Source: Bacteroidaceae bacterium (lineage in GTDB: Bacteria; Bacteroidota; Bacteroidia; Bacteroidales; Bacteroidaceae). Taken from it: 64,000 bases of DNA. Positions 8,085 through 17,154 of the stretch are shown here, piece by piece; within the stretch, counting starts at the first letter, position 1, and the number at the start of each line of letters is the position of its first letter. Below the pieces are notes generated by a model. That model was given only the letters and a program-made list of their open reading frames with translations. It did no database searches and was not told the DNA's origin. Position numbers and translations under genes: made by a program. Location of the stretch: contig JAEESE010000011.1 of the NCBI GenBank assembly GCA_016286165.1, forward strand, positions 62,001-126,000, in the 5' to 3' direction.

Positions 8085-10439
8085 TTATTCCTTCTTCAAA
8101 TACTCCACCGGATTATCATTGGCCACGCGCCTTGTCTGGATGAAGACGATGGCAGCAATGATGAGGATGACAGCGAGGGCGTCGGCAGCAAATACGTACC
8201 ACAGGAGCGGCACCTTGTAGGCGAACTGCTGCATCAACAGCGTGCTCAGATACCAGCCCAAGACTATGCCGAGGGCGATGGAGGGCAGGGCGATGACGGC
8301 GATGCTGCGGGCAAACAGCAACTGAACCTCACTTTCAGTAGCGCCAACTACCTTGCGGATTGCCAACTCGCGGGAGCGGCGCTGCACCTCGTCGCGGACA
8401 TATCCGATGAGTCCGATGAGGGTGATGAGCAGCGAGGCAAGGCAACCTATCATGACGAGGTCGCGCGTGCGCTGCGTCTCCTGATACTGGTCGGCCATCT
8501 CGTTGGAATAGAGTTTCACGTTCAGTTCGGCATCCGGATAGAGGTGGTCGCAGAGTTGCTGTACGGTCGCGAGGTTTTCGGGCGTGATGCGTTGAAGCTT
8601 CAGCATGATATAGTGCGTGAAGACGTTTCCGTTGACCACCATGATGGGGCGCTCCTCGCGAGATACCAGCGAACCCATCTTGAAGTCCTTTACGATGCCT
8701 ACGACGGTCAAGGGGTACTGATTCCCTAACGAAGAGTTTACGAATTGCTGGCCTACGACGTCGTCTATGCCCGCCACTTCTTTCATCTTCTGCGCGAAAT
8801 GCTCATCCACCAGCATCTCCGGTTGCCAGCCTTTATGGTTCACTCGTTCGAAGTCACGACCTCGTACAATCTGAAGCCCCATCGTTTCCACCAATCCGCC
8901 CTCGGCAAAGAACATGTTGGCACAGTTGAACAGCTCCTGCGGGTTGCCTGGCACGAGTACGTTGTCGCCACTCTGCCGCTCGCAGAAGAGCGAGTAGGCT
9001 GCAGCGGTTTTCTCGACACAGGGCAGGTTCTCGATCTCGCGAGCCAGCGAATAGATGGAGTCGCCGTGGAGGGCTGACACATTGACGTAGGCCACCTCGT
9101 CATATTGATAGCCCATATCCGTGTTGAGCATATAGTGGTACTGCCGATAGATGGTGGTGAGCACGCAGAGCAGCATCGTCGTGAGTACAAACTGAAAGGC
9201 CAGCAGCGACAGCTTCCACATGCGCTTGCTCTCGCTGTAGAGGCGGTAGGCGTAGGCCAGCGGGATGCGCGAAAGGATGAAGCCTGGCAAGATGCCGCAG
9301 CTGAGCAGCACGATGAGGCAGACCGCGAGTAGCACCGTAAAGGTCTGCCGTGAAAAGAGCGTCGTGACACTAACGCCCAACAGGTCGCTCGTCAGGTCCT
9401 GACCGACATAGAGCAGCAAAGACATCAGGGCAAGGGCCGCCAGCAGATGCAGGGCCGCTTCGCCGATAGAGCCGAGGAAGAACTCCCGATGGGGAGCGCC
9501 GAGCACCTTACGTACGGCCACTTGACGGGCACGCCCCACCAGCGAACTTATGACGACGAGGATATAGTTCATCACCGCCGTGAAGAGCATCACCAGCGCC
9601 ACCACGGCGAGGATGATGCAGGTGGTGCGCACCGTGGTGTCCTTCATGCGGCTGCCTTCAACACTTACCAGTACGTAGCCGGCATCCGTGTAGCCGGATT
9701 GCTTGAGGTCTTCCCACGGAAGAATGCGCTGCAGCAGCTGCTTCACCTCGCTGCGCACCTTCTCCATGTCGGCATCGGAACGCAGGCGTACATACGAATG
9801 GTAGCGGTCGTTGCCAATGAGGTTCTCTGTGCCGTCCCAAGCGTAGGTGCCGACAGAGGGCATCGACATCAAGATGTCGAAACGCGCAAAGGTGGAGTTC
9901 TCGGGATAGTCCTCATAGATGCCGCAGATGGTCATCGGTTTCTGTGGGGCCGAGGCAAAACAGAACGTCTGACCAACCACCTCGCCGCCCATCTTCTCGC
10001 TCAGCCTACGGCTGATCATGCATTGTCCGGCTGTTGAGAGTATCTGTTTGGCTTCGCCCACCAGCGTACTTGTGACGAAGATGTCGAAGAAGCAGGAATC
10101 GGCAAACACCGCTTGTTCAAAGTAGTGCCGACTGCCGTCCTCCAGCGTCAGTTTCTCTTCACCAAACTGTGCGGTATAGCGTGTGGCCGTCACCACCTCG
10201 GGAATCTCCTCTGCCAGCACAGGTGCGATGCCGCCCGACGTGCAACCGTGCTGCTCCAACTCTTCGCCTGCACGCTGCATCGTCTCTTGCAGTTCATACA
10301 CATGCTCCTTGTCCACGATGCAGCGGTCGTAGTTGCGTTCCAGTTGCACCTTGGCTAGCAACACCAGTCCCACGGTCAGTCCTACCGTCAGCGATGTGAT
10401 TTTGATGAAGGCCCCTTGGCCTTTGGCAAATGGATTCAT
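8085..10439 (-). CDS. ABC transporter permease, FtsX/MacB-like, 784 aa
   Basis: This inner-membrane permease has the layout seen in large Bacteroidetes FtsX proteins: an N-terminal helix (ITSLTVGLTVGLVLLAKV), a periplasmic MacB-type domain (about residues 35-270), three transmembrane helices, then a second periplasmic domain and three more C-terminal helices. The coupling motifs RQVAVRKVLGAPHREF and RELAIRKVVGATESEV mark the two FtsX halves. It is more divergent than the two permeases that precede it in the operon. The substrate is unknown; related systems export lipophilic compounds or peptides or handle cell-envelope stress. Confidence 0.9.
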   Translation of the reverse strand: MNPFAKGQGAFIKITSLTVGLTVGLVLLAKVQLERNYDRCIVDKEHVYELQETMQRAGEELEQHGCTSGGIAPVLAEEIPEVVTATRYTAQFGEEKLTLEDGSRHYFEQAVFADSCFFDIFVTSTLVGEAKQILSTAGQCMISRRLSEKMGGEVVGQTFCFASAPQKPMTICGIYEDYPENSTFARFDILMSMPSVGTYAWDGTENLIGNDRYHSYVRLRSDADMEKVRSEVKQLLQRILPWEDLKQSGYTDAGYVLVSVEGSRMKDTTVRTTCIILAVVALVMLFTAVMNYILVVISSLVGRARQVAVRKVLGAPHREFFLGSIGEAALHLLAALALMSLLLYVGQDLTSDLLGVSVTTLFSRQTFTVLLAVCLIVLLSCGILPGFILSRIPLAYAYRLYSESKRMWKLSLLAFQFVLTTMLLCVLTTIYRQYHYMLNTDMGYQYDEVAYVNVSALHGDSIYSLAREIENLPCVEKTAAAYSLFCERQSGDNVLVPGNPQELFNCANMFFAEGGLVETMGLQIVRGRDFERVNHKGWQPEMLVDEHFAQKMKEVAGIDDVVGQQFVNSSLGNQYPLTVVGIVKDFKMGSLVSREERPIMVVNGNVFTHYIMLKLQRITPENLATVQQLCDHLYPDAELNVKLYSNEMADQYQETQRTRDLVMIGCLASLLITLIGLIGYVRDEVQRRSRELAIRKVVGATESEVQLLFARSIAVIALPSIALGIVLGWYLSTLLMQQFAYKVPLLWYVFAADALAVILIIAAIVFIQTRRVANDNPVEYLKKE

Positions 10440-10442
10440 TTT

Positions 10443-10478
10443 ATGAGTGAAAAATGAAAAGTGAAAAGTGAAAAATAT
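10443..10478. repeat. GTGAAAA-type heptamer repeat
   Basis: Four to five units of GTGAAAA/ATGAAAA lie in the 62-base gap between two permease genes, followed by ATATGAGTTACT. The same arrangement of repeat units then (A)TAAGTTACTT is seen at 12903-12960. Confidence 0.7.
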
Positions 10479-10501
10479 GAGTTACTATTGAGGGTGGTTC
10501 T

Positions 10502-12898
10502 TTATTCCGTCTTGATGCTATTCACCGGATTCTCCGTTGCAGCGCGCCAGCCTTGGATGCAGACGGTGGCGAGTGTGATGAATGAGACGGCTGCGAGGGC
10601 AAGGGGGAAGAGCCACCAGTAGATGGGCGTGCGCTCGGTGAAGCTTTGCAGCCACTCGTGACCGAGGTACCAGCCAATGGGAGCAGCGATGAGGAAGCTG
10701 AGGAGGAGCAGGATGGCATAGCGGCGGGAGAGAAGCAAGAGGATGGCTTCCTCGGTGGAGCCGAAGACCTTGCGGATGCCGATTTCCTTGCGGCGGTACT
10801 CGGTCTCGAAGAGCGTGAGGCAGAAGACACCGATGAGGGTGATGATAAGGCAGATGACGCTGAAGAGCAGCACCTGATGGATGAAGCGGAACTCCTCTTG
10901 ATAGAGGTTCTCGAGTTGTTGGTCGAGGAAGCGAACTCCGACTTCGCTACCGTCACCCATCTCGCGCAGTTTGTCTTCGATTTGGTGCCGCAGTTCCACC
11001 TTATTACTATTACGTGCGAGGCGGACGTTGAGGATCTCGAGTCGGTCGCCCCAGTCTTTGTAGCGTTCACCAAGGATGACAAAGGCCACGGGGTCGGCGG
11101 CGCGGTCCTGATGTACGCTGCCATAGCGCATGTTCTCGCAGACACCCACGACTGGCAGATCACCGTTCGTCAGTTCCTTGTCCATCTCCACCCAGCTCCA
11201 ACGTTCGCGGGCGGCACGGTTGATGATGTAGCAGTCGCTGTCGTGCTCGTTGAAGTCACGGCCTTCGATGATCTTGATGCCCATCGTGCGCAGGTAGCGC
11301 CAATCGACCGGGAAGCAGGTGAAGGAAACGGCCTTGTCGCCGTTGCCGCGGCCCCAGCCCATGTACTTGGGTTGCGAACCCAACACTACGTAGGAGTAGG
11401 CCACGTCCTCTACACCGCCCATTTGCAGCAGCTCTGCCCGCACAGCATCCTTCTTGCCTTTCAGTTCGCCGGGTAGCCGGCTGTAGAGGAGTTCGTCCTT
11501 GTCGAAGCCGTAGTCGGAGTGGTAGATAAAATGGCTCTGGAGATAGAGTATGCCGATGTAGATAACGAGGATGAGACTGATAAAGACCTGTAGGGCAACG
11601 AGGGTTGTGCGCAGCTGGCGGCCCTTGGGCGTTAGGCCGAAGGAGCCTTTCAGCGCCAAGGCGGGTTGGAACGAAGTGACGAAGAAGGCGGGATAGGTGC
11701 CTGCGATGATGCCGATGAGGACCGCTATGACGGCAGTCCATTCCACCAGCGGCAGATGATTAACAAAGGAGATGTCGCTGGAAAAGAGCTCGGCGATGGC
11801 GGGCCATTGTGAGAGCAGATAGATAACTCCTAAACTAAGGATGAAGGCAAAGAGAGCGGTGGCCACAGTCTCGGCAATAAGGCTCAGTCGCAACGTGCTG
11901 GCTTGCTCGCCAAGGACACGCCGCGTGTTCACACCCCGCACCCGCATTGGGCTCTCGGCCAACGTGAAGTTGAGGAAGTTGATGGCGGCCACGAGCAAGA
12001 TTACCACGCACGCCCATATAAGAATAAGGTGTACGGTGCGGTTGCCCGTGTCGCTGGGATCAACGCCGGAGAAATAGGTCTCCGTGAGCGGCGTGACGCG
12101 GAAGTCCAGCTTGCCGAAGTAGTCTTCAATCTGCTGATCCCACTCGGCACGTTCTTCAGCATTGAGTTTGTCGTATTCATCGGCTTGTTCAGCCATGACA
12201 ACCTTACGGAAGGTGGCCTTCACCCGCTCCTTGAACTCGGCGCGGAAAGCATCGGCATCCACGGCGGCGTGAAGGCGTAGGTAGCCATTGTAGCTCCATT
12301 CACTGTAGTCGCGACTTCCGTCCTCGCCCATGGAGCTATAGATGGCGTTCATCAGAAAGCAGTTCTCGGGGAAGTCGCGATAGACACCCATCACGCGAAC
12401 GCTGTCTTCTCCCGTCCAGAGGTAACGTCCCGCAGCCATCGTGGTGTCGAAGAAACGTTCTGCCAGCGAAGCCGGGATGATGACGCCCTCGGTGGGATTG
12501 TCCCACGTCAGCTTGCCGTCCAAGCACTCGGCATCGAAGGGCAGCAGCGACGATTCGCCGTGAATCTTTGCTGCCGTACACTCCACCGGTGTCTCGCCCT
12601 GATAGACCTCTTGCATCCATCCCCACCTGGGCACGATGGTGCCCGCTTCTACTTCAGGCAGTTGCATCATCATTTCCAGCACGGGGCGGTTGCAGTCCAC
12701 ACCCCAGGGTGCATCGAGGTTCATCTTCGCCTCTACGCGGAAGAGGCGTTCGGCATCGGGGATGCCACGATTATAGCCAGCGTTGTACAGCACCTGCGTC
12801 ATGAACAAGTAGAAGGCGGCGAAGGCTACGGTCAAGCCAAGGAGGTTCAGCGCGGTGGCGGTCTTGAAGCGGCGCGCCAGGTAATAGAGAGAAGTCAT
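10502..12898 (-). CDS. ABC transporter permease, FtsX/MacB-like, 798 aa
   Basis: This is the second FtsX-type permease of the efflux operon. It opens with MTSLYYLARRFKTATALNLL, which forms the first helix, and has two periplasmic domains. The coupling motifs are MRVRGVNTRRVLGEQ (mid-protein) and RRKEIGIRKVFGSTEEAI (near the end). The C-terminus ends ATENPVNSIKTE. It is a clear paralogue of the gene at 13149-15527, sharing near-identical ends and the same length, so the two arose by tandem duplication. The start is the ATG directly followed by MTSLYYLA. Confidence 0.9.
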   Translation of the reverse strand: MTSLYYLARRFKTATALNLLGLTVAFAAFYLFMTQVLYNAGYNRGIPDAERLFRVEAKMNLDAPWGVDCNRPVLEMMMQLPEVEAGTIVPRWGWMQEVYQGETPVECTAAKIHGESSLLPFDAECLDGKLTWDNPTEGVIIPASLAERFFDTTMAAGRYLWTGEDSVRVMGVYRDFPENCFLMNAIYSSMGEDGSRDYSEWSYNGYLRLHAAVDADAFRAEFKERVKATFRKVVMAEQADEYDKLNAEERAEWDQQIEDYFGKLDFRVTPLTETYFSGVDPSDTGNRTVHLILIWACVVILLVAAINFLNFTLAESPMRVRGVNTRRVLGEQASTLRLSLIAETVATALFAFILSLGVIYLLSQWPAIAELFSSDISFVNHLPLVEWTAVIAVLIGIIAGTYPAFFVTSFQPALALKGSFGLTPKGRQLRTTLVALQVFISLILVIYIGILYLQSHFIYHSDYGFDKDELLYSRLPGELKGKKDAVRAELLQMGGVEDVAYSYVVLGSQPKYMGWGRGNGDKAVSFTCFPVDWRYLRTMGIKIIEGRDFNEHDSDCYIINRAARERWSWVEMDKELTNGDLPVVGVCENMRYGSVHQDRAADPVAFVILGERYKDWGDRLEILNVRLARNSNKVELRHQIEDKLREMGDGSEVGVRFLDQQLENLYQEEFRFIHQVLLFSVICLIITLIGVFCLTLFETEYRRKEIGIRKVFGSTEEAILLLLSRRYAILLLLSFLIAAPIGWYLGHEWLQSFTERTPIYWWLFPLALAAVSFITLATVCIQGWRAATENPVNSIKTE

Positions 12899-12902
12899 AT
12901 CA

Positions 12903-12951
12903 AGTGAAAAGTGAAAGAGTGAAAAGTGAAAGAGTGAAAAGTGAAAAATAT
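12903..12951. repeat. GTGAAAG/GTGAAAA heptamer repeat
   Basis: Six heptamer units alternate between GTGAAAA and GTGAAAG in the gap between the two paralogous permease genes. They are followed by TATAAGTTACTT and then the GC-rich structured segment at 12960-13061. Confidence 0.75.
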
Positions 12952-12959
12952 AAGTTACT

Positions 12960-13061
12960 TCGGGGGAGAGTCTTGTTCAGCTTGAAAGCTGCGCGCCAGC
13001 CTTCGCCCCTCCCTGACGGGTGGCTACGAGGGAAAGACTGAGTGTCTTTCCCGAAGTAGCC
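12960..13061. repeat. Structured spacer with strong hairpin inside the efflux operon
   Basis: The 250-base gap between the paralogous permeases contains a hairpin (13022-13061): GGCTAC and GGGAAAGAC pair with GTCTTTCCC and GTAGCC around the loop TGAGT. Just before it, 12980-13023 is about 75-80% identical, by eye, to the segment at 26223-26264 inside uxaA (shared AGCTGCGC.CCAGC and CTCCCTGACG). It belongs to the repeat families of this window. The rest of the gap (13062-13148) shows nothing recognisable. Confidence 0.6.
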
Positions 13062-13148
13062 TTCTCAGTGCTCGACGAATGCGAGACGGTTTATCCAGGT
13101 CGAAGCGGTCGGCGCTAAGCACGTGAGGGCAAAGCAGGGGGTGGGTCT

Positions 13149-15527
13149 TTACTCCGTCTTGATGCTATTCACCGGATTCTCTGTGGCAGCCCGCCAGCCT
13201 TGGATGCAGACGGTGGCGAGGGTGATGGCAGAGACGGCGGCGAGGGCGAGGGGGAAGAGCCACCAGTAGATGGGCGTCCGCTCGGCAAAGCTTTGGAGCC
13301 ATTCGTGGCCGAGGTACCAGGCGAGGGGAGCGGCGATGGCGAAAGCGATGAGGATAAGAGCGACGTAGCGGCGACCGAGCAACAGCAGGATGGCTTCCTC
13401 GGTGGAGCCGAAGACCTTGCGGATGCCGATTTCCTTGCGGCGATACTCGGTCTCGAAGAGCGTCAGGCAGAAGACACCGATGAGGGTGATGATGAGGCAG
13501 ATGACGCTGAAGAGCAGCACTTGACGGATGAAGCGCAGTTCCTCCTGATAGGTGATTTCCAAGTCCTGGTCGATGAAGCGCACTTCGGGCTGTTCCTCAA
13601 GGCCAAGTCCTGTCAGGCTCTCAGTAACCATGCGGCGCAGTTGCACCTTATCCGAGCCTGGGGTGGTACGAATAAACATATAATTATAGGCCCCGTAATC
13701 CTGATCCTTCTCGTCATAGGCGACGAAGGCCATTGGTTTCTGCGTGCGGTCGGCACGGGCGGTGCTGAAACGAAGGTCGGCGCACACACCTACGACATTG
13801 CCCATGTCGGTGAGCAGCGGCTTGTCCATCTCCACCCAGTCCCAGGCGCGGCGACCCGCTTCGTTGATGATAAATACTTCGTGGTCATGCTGGTTGAAGT
13901 CGCGGCCCTCGACGATGCGGACGCCCATCGTGCGCAGGAACTGCCACGAAACGGGGAAGACTGCCATGGTCTCTATCTGGTAATCATCGTCGCCGCGGCC
14001 CCAGCTCATGAAGGCGTTGCCTACGCCGAGGAGGAACTGCGAGTAGGCCACGTCCTCCACGCCCGACAACCTGAGCAGCTCGCTCTGCGCGGCATCTTTC
14101 TTCGCCCGAAGCTCATCGTTCAGCCTCACGTAGAGCACTTCGTCCTTGTCGAAGCCGTAATCGGAGGTGAAGAGGTAGTGGCTTTGCAGGTAGAGGATGG
14201 CGATATAAACGACCATGATGCAGGAGATGAAGAGTTGCAAGGCAATGAGTGCGGTGCGCAGCTGGCGGCCACGGGGCGTGAGGCCAGCGCTTCCTTTCAG
14301 TGCCAAGGCGGGCTGGAACGAAGTGACGTAGAAAGCGGGATAGATGCCAGCGACGATGCCAACACCCATGGCCAGCAGGGCCGTCCACGCGAGCAGCGGG
14401 AGGTGGTTGCCGAGGCTGATGTTGCCTACCGTGAGCTCGCCGATCAGCGGCGATTGTGTCAGCAGATAGGCGGCACCGACGGCGAGTACGTAGGCGGCGA
14501 GTGCCGTCGCCACCGTCTCGGCGATGAGCGCGGCTCGGATGCTGCCCAGCGTGCTGCCGAGGACGCGTCGCGTGTTCACGCCCTTGACGCGCATCGGAGC
14601 CTCGGCCAGGGTGAAGTTCAGGAAGTTGATGGCAGCGACGATGAGCAGCAGCACGCAGGCTACGATGAGCACGCCATCGACCAAGCGGTTGCCCTTGTCC
14701 ACGCGGCCATCCACGCCGGAAAAATAGGTCTCCGTCGCGGGTGTGAGGCGGAACTGCATGGCGCCGTAGGAGTCGCTGATTTTGTCCCAACTGTCCGCTC
14801 CCCACTGTGCGAGGACAGCATCGCGGAGCTTGCTGAAGTACGCCTTGCGAAACGCATCAAGCACGGCGGCCGTGTCGGCCTCAGCAGCCAGACGGACGTA
14901 GCAGTCGAAGTTATAGTTGTTGAATGCACCCAAGTCCCTGTCGCCGAAGTTCTCCACCACGGCGTTCTTGAAGCCGCAAGCCTCAGGGAAGTCGGCATAG
15001 ACGCCGCGCACCGTGATGCTGTCCTGCCCGTCCCATAGGGCGCGGCCTGCCACCTGCGTCTCATTATTAAAATAGGTACGCGCGATGGACTCGGCAATGA
15101 GCACGCCACCCGTGTCGCCCTCGTCCCAATCCAGACGGCCGTCGAGACAGCGTGGCTGCAGGGTGGTGAGGCCGTGACTGTCGGTGGTGATGAAGTCGAA
15201 GTGGAACTCCGAATCGCCGTGCAAATAGCGGCGCTCATACCACCCCGACTGTGCCAGCATCACGCTCTCCACTTGTGGCACGGCGGCCAGCTCTTCACTT
15301 GCGAAACGCGAGCAATTGCTGCTCCAACGGCCTTCGTTGTCCCCCCATAAAGAGGTAAGCTCAAAGCGGTACAGCCGGTCGGCACCAGTAAGCTCGCTGT
15401 TGAAGCTGTGGTTGTACAGCACCTGCGTCATGAACAGGTAGAAGGCCGCGAAGGCTACCGCGAGGCCGATGAAGTTCAGGGCGGTGGCCGTCTTGAAGCG
15501 GCGGGCGAAGTAGAAAAGGGAGGTCAT
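13149..15527 (-). CDS. ABC transporter permease, FtsX/MacB-like, 792 aa
   Basis: This is the first permease of the efflux operon. The frame remains open to 15635, but the extra 36 residues (VSLFHFSFFIFHSF...) are only the translation of the GTGAAAA repeat. The ATG at 15527 gives MTSLFYFARRFKTATALNFI, matching the start of the downstream paralogue. The topology is one N-terminal helix, a periplasmic domain, three helices, a second periplasmic domain and three helices. The coupling motifs MRVKGVNTRRVLGST and RRKEIGIRKVFGSTEEAI are present, and the C-terminus ATENPVNSIKTE is identical to that of the paralogue. Confidence 0.9.
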   Translation of the reverse strand: MTSLFYFARRFKTATALNFIGLAVAFAAFYLFMTQVLYNHSFNSELTGADRLYRFELTSLWGDNEGRWSSNCSRFASEELAAVPQVESVMLAQSGWYERRYLHGDSEFHFDFITTDSHGLTTLQPRCLDGRLDWDEGDTGGVLIAESIARTYFNNETQVAGRALWDGQDSITVRGVYADFPEACGFKNAVVENFGDRDLGAFNNYNFDCYVRLAAEADTAAVLDAFRKAYFSKLRDAVLAQWGADSWDKISDSYGAMQFRLTPATETYFSGVDGRVDKGNRLVDGVLIVACVLLLIVAAINFLNFTLAEAPMRVKGVNTRRVLGSTLGSIRAALIAETVATALAAYVLAVGAAYLLTQSPLIGELTVGNISLGNHLPLLAWTALLAMGVGIVAGIYPAFYVTSFQPALALKGSAGLTPRGRQLRTALIALQLFISCIMVVYIAILYLQSHYLFTSDYGFDKDEVLYVRLNDELRAKKDAAQSELLRLSGVEDVAYSQFLLGVGNAFMSWGRGDDDYQIETMAVFPVSWQFLRTMGVRIVEGRDFNQHDHEVFIINEAGRRAWDWVEMDKPLLTDMGNVVGVCADLRFSTARADRTQKPMAFVAYDEKDQDYGAYNYMFIRTTPGSDKVQLRRMVTESLTGLGLEEQPEVRFIDQDLEITYQEELRFIRQVLLFSVICLIITLIGVFCLTLFETEYRRKEIGIRKVFGSTEEAILLLLGRRYVALILIAFAIAAPLAWYLGHEWLQSFAERTPIYWWLFPLALAAVSAITLATVCIQGWRAATENPVNSIKTE

Positions 15528-15531
15528 ATTA

Positions 15532-15594
15532 AGTGAAAGAGTGAAAGAGTGAAAAATGAAAAATGAAAAGTGAAAGAGTGAAACGTGAAAAATG
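15532..15594. repeat. GTGAAAG/GTGAAAA heptamer repeat
   Basis: About eight heptamer units (AGTGAAAG, AGTGAAAA, ATGAAAA) fill the gap between the adaptor gene and the first permease gene. If translated they would create a false hydrophobic N-terminal extension on the permease. Confidence 0.75.
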
Positions 15595-15603
15595 TTTTTT
15601 ACT

Positions 15604-16860
15604 TTATCTGATTTCCAATCGCTCGTTGTCGCCAAAGGCTTCGTAACCGCTGGTAATGACGCGTTCGCCGGGTTCCAGCCCCTCGGTGACTTCGTAGTAT
15701 TGCGGATTCTGGCGACCGATGCAGATGGTGCGACGGAAGGCGGTGCGCCCGTCCTTGCTGAGGACGTAGATCCATGTGCCTCCCGTCTTCTGGAAGAAGG
15801 CGCCGCGGGGGATGAGCACTGCCTGCTCGGGCTGACCCAGTTCGAGGTTGAGATAATAGGTCTGCCCGCTGCGGATATTCGCTGGCCGTTCGCCTCGGAA
15901 GATGAAGTCGGTGCGGAACTTACCTTCGCGCACCTCAGGATAGACCTTACGCACTGTCAATGAGAAGTTAGCGTCGCCACGAACAAAGTTAGCAGAGAGC
16001 CCTGCTCGTACTCGGTCTATGTAATGCTCATCGACTTGGGCTTCAATTTTATAATCGCTGAGGTCGTTGACTTGCCCTATCTTCTGTCCGGAGGTGACGC
16101 TCTGCCCAAGTTCCACATCCAAGAGTCCCAGTTCGCCGTCGATAGGCGCGCGTACCTCTAATTTATTCTTGCGCTCGCGCACGAGGACCACATTCGTTCG
16201 CATATTCGCCAAATTGTCCTCCATCTGGTCCATCTGCACGCTGCGGTAGATACTGTCCTGCTGCAGGCGTTGCGTGATTAGCCCCTGTTTGCGCTGTGCC
16301 AGATGATAGTCCTCTTCGGCTTGCAGGTAGTTCTCGCGGCTGATGAGACGCTCGTTGTAGAGTCGCTCGTTCTGGCGATAGGTGCGCAGCTTGCGCTCAG
16401 TGTCCATGGCGAGTTGTGCCTGTTCGAGCTGGTTGTTGAGACGGTCCTGCTGCATGGCTACTTGCGTGTTACGTAGCAGGTTCTGTTTCTCGGCAAGCTC
16501 GGCCTCGGCGTTGAGGATTTGTAGGTCAAGATTCGAATTGCGTAGGCGGATGATGACATCACCCTTGCGAACCATGGTTCCCTCCTCGGCTACGCGTTCC
16601 GTGACGATGCCGCCCTCCTCGGGCGAAAGCTGTACCACTTGTATGGGCACCACCTGTCCGCTCAGTCGTACATAGTCCTTGAACTCTGCCTGCCTGACAT
16701 CTGCTATGGTAAGGTCGGAGGCTGCGACACGAAGGGTTGAGGCGTGGTTGCCAAACAGCAGCCAGCCTGCAATCATCAAGAGCAGTGCAGCTGCAGCAGC
16801 CCAAGGCCAGTGTTTCCTGATTCGCGCTATACCACGCGGTTGTTCGATGAGTTTATCCAT
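15604..16860 (-). CDS. Periplasmic adaptor (HlyD/MacA-type membrane fusion protein)
   Basis: This protein would bridge the FtsX-type permeases and the TolC-like channel. A single N-terminal helix (WPWAAAAALLLMIAGWLLF) anchors it. A beta-barrel and lipoyl half-motif (VVPIQVVQLSPEEGGIVTE) follow, then a long coiled-coil hairpin (about residues 105-215), the second lipoyl half (VRAPIDGELGLLDVELGQSV) and a C-terminal barrel. I start at the ATG at 16860 because the promoter's -7 box overlaps the alternative upstream TTG at 16890. It is the first gene of a five-gene minus-strand operon. Confidence 0.9.
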   Translation of the reverse strand: MDKLIEQPRGIARIRKHWPWAAAAALLLMIAGWLLFGNHASTLRVAASDLTIADVRQAEFKDYVRLSGQVVPIQVVQLSPEEGGIVTERVAEEGTMVRKGDVIIRLRNSNLDLQILNAEAELAEKQNLLRNTQVAMQQDRLNNQLEQAQLAMDTERKLRTYRQNERLYNERLISRENYLQAEEDYHLAQRKQGLITQRLQQDSIYRSVQMDQMEDNLANMRTNVVLVRERKNKLEVRAPIDGELGLLDVELGQSVTSGQKIGQVNDLSDYKIEAQVDEHYIDRVRAGLSANFVRGDANFSLTVRKVYPEVREGKFRTDFIFRGERPANIRSGQTYYLNLELGQPEQAVLIPRGAFFQKTGGTWIYVLSKDGRTAFRRTICIGRQNPQYYEVTEGLEPGERVITSGYEAFGDNERLEIR

Positions 16861-16887
16861 TGCTATGCTATGGTTGGTTAAGCGCTG

Positions 16888-16919
16888 CAAAGGTACGGCA
16901 TATCCCCTTGTCAGCCAAA
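16888..16919 (-). promoter_or_regulatory. Promoter of the efflux operon
   Basis: On the minus strand TTTG (16919-16916), 20 bases, then TACCTTTG (16895-16888) is an essentially perfect Bacteroidetes promoter. Transcription should begin near 16881, about 20 bases before the adaptor start codon. Confidence 0.8.
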
Positions 16920-17050
16920 TGTTCTACTCACAACCTATTTCCTTTCCAACGAAAACGTCTAATAATTTTACACATTATCCCTCACGGGGATTTCAGCATC
17001 ACTCATAAAATACAGGAGAATGCTTTGATGGCAACGATTTTTTTGTACGT

Positions 17051-17085
17051 TTTGTATATGCTTCAAGAATTTATCCGTATCTTTG
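17051..17085 (+). promoter_or_regulatory. Promoter of the thioredoxin-domain gene
   Basis: TATCTTTG at 17078-17085 matches the -7 consensus. TTTG at 17051-17054 is 23 bases upstream, slightly longer than the usual 19-21 spacing. The rest of the 295-base divergent gap shows only AT-rich sequence. Confidence 0.5.
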
Positions 17086-17154
17086 CCGTCGAATCTTGAG
17101 GTGTACGATGACGCACTTCGGAAGAGAAGATCAAACTCATCATAATTAAATACA

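Noticed and set aside
13200..15038. 612-codon open frame on the plus strand opposite a permease gene
   Set aside because: It is fully antisense to the conserved FtsX permease, has a low-complexity acidic composition produced by complementing its codons, and contains no recognisable domain.
15528..15635. Hydrophobic N-terminal extension on the first permease
   Set aside because: It is the translation of the GTGAAAA repeat array; the paralogue starts at the internal MTSL sequence.
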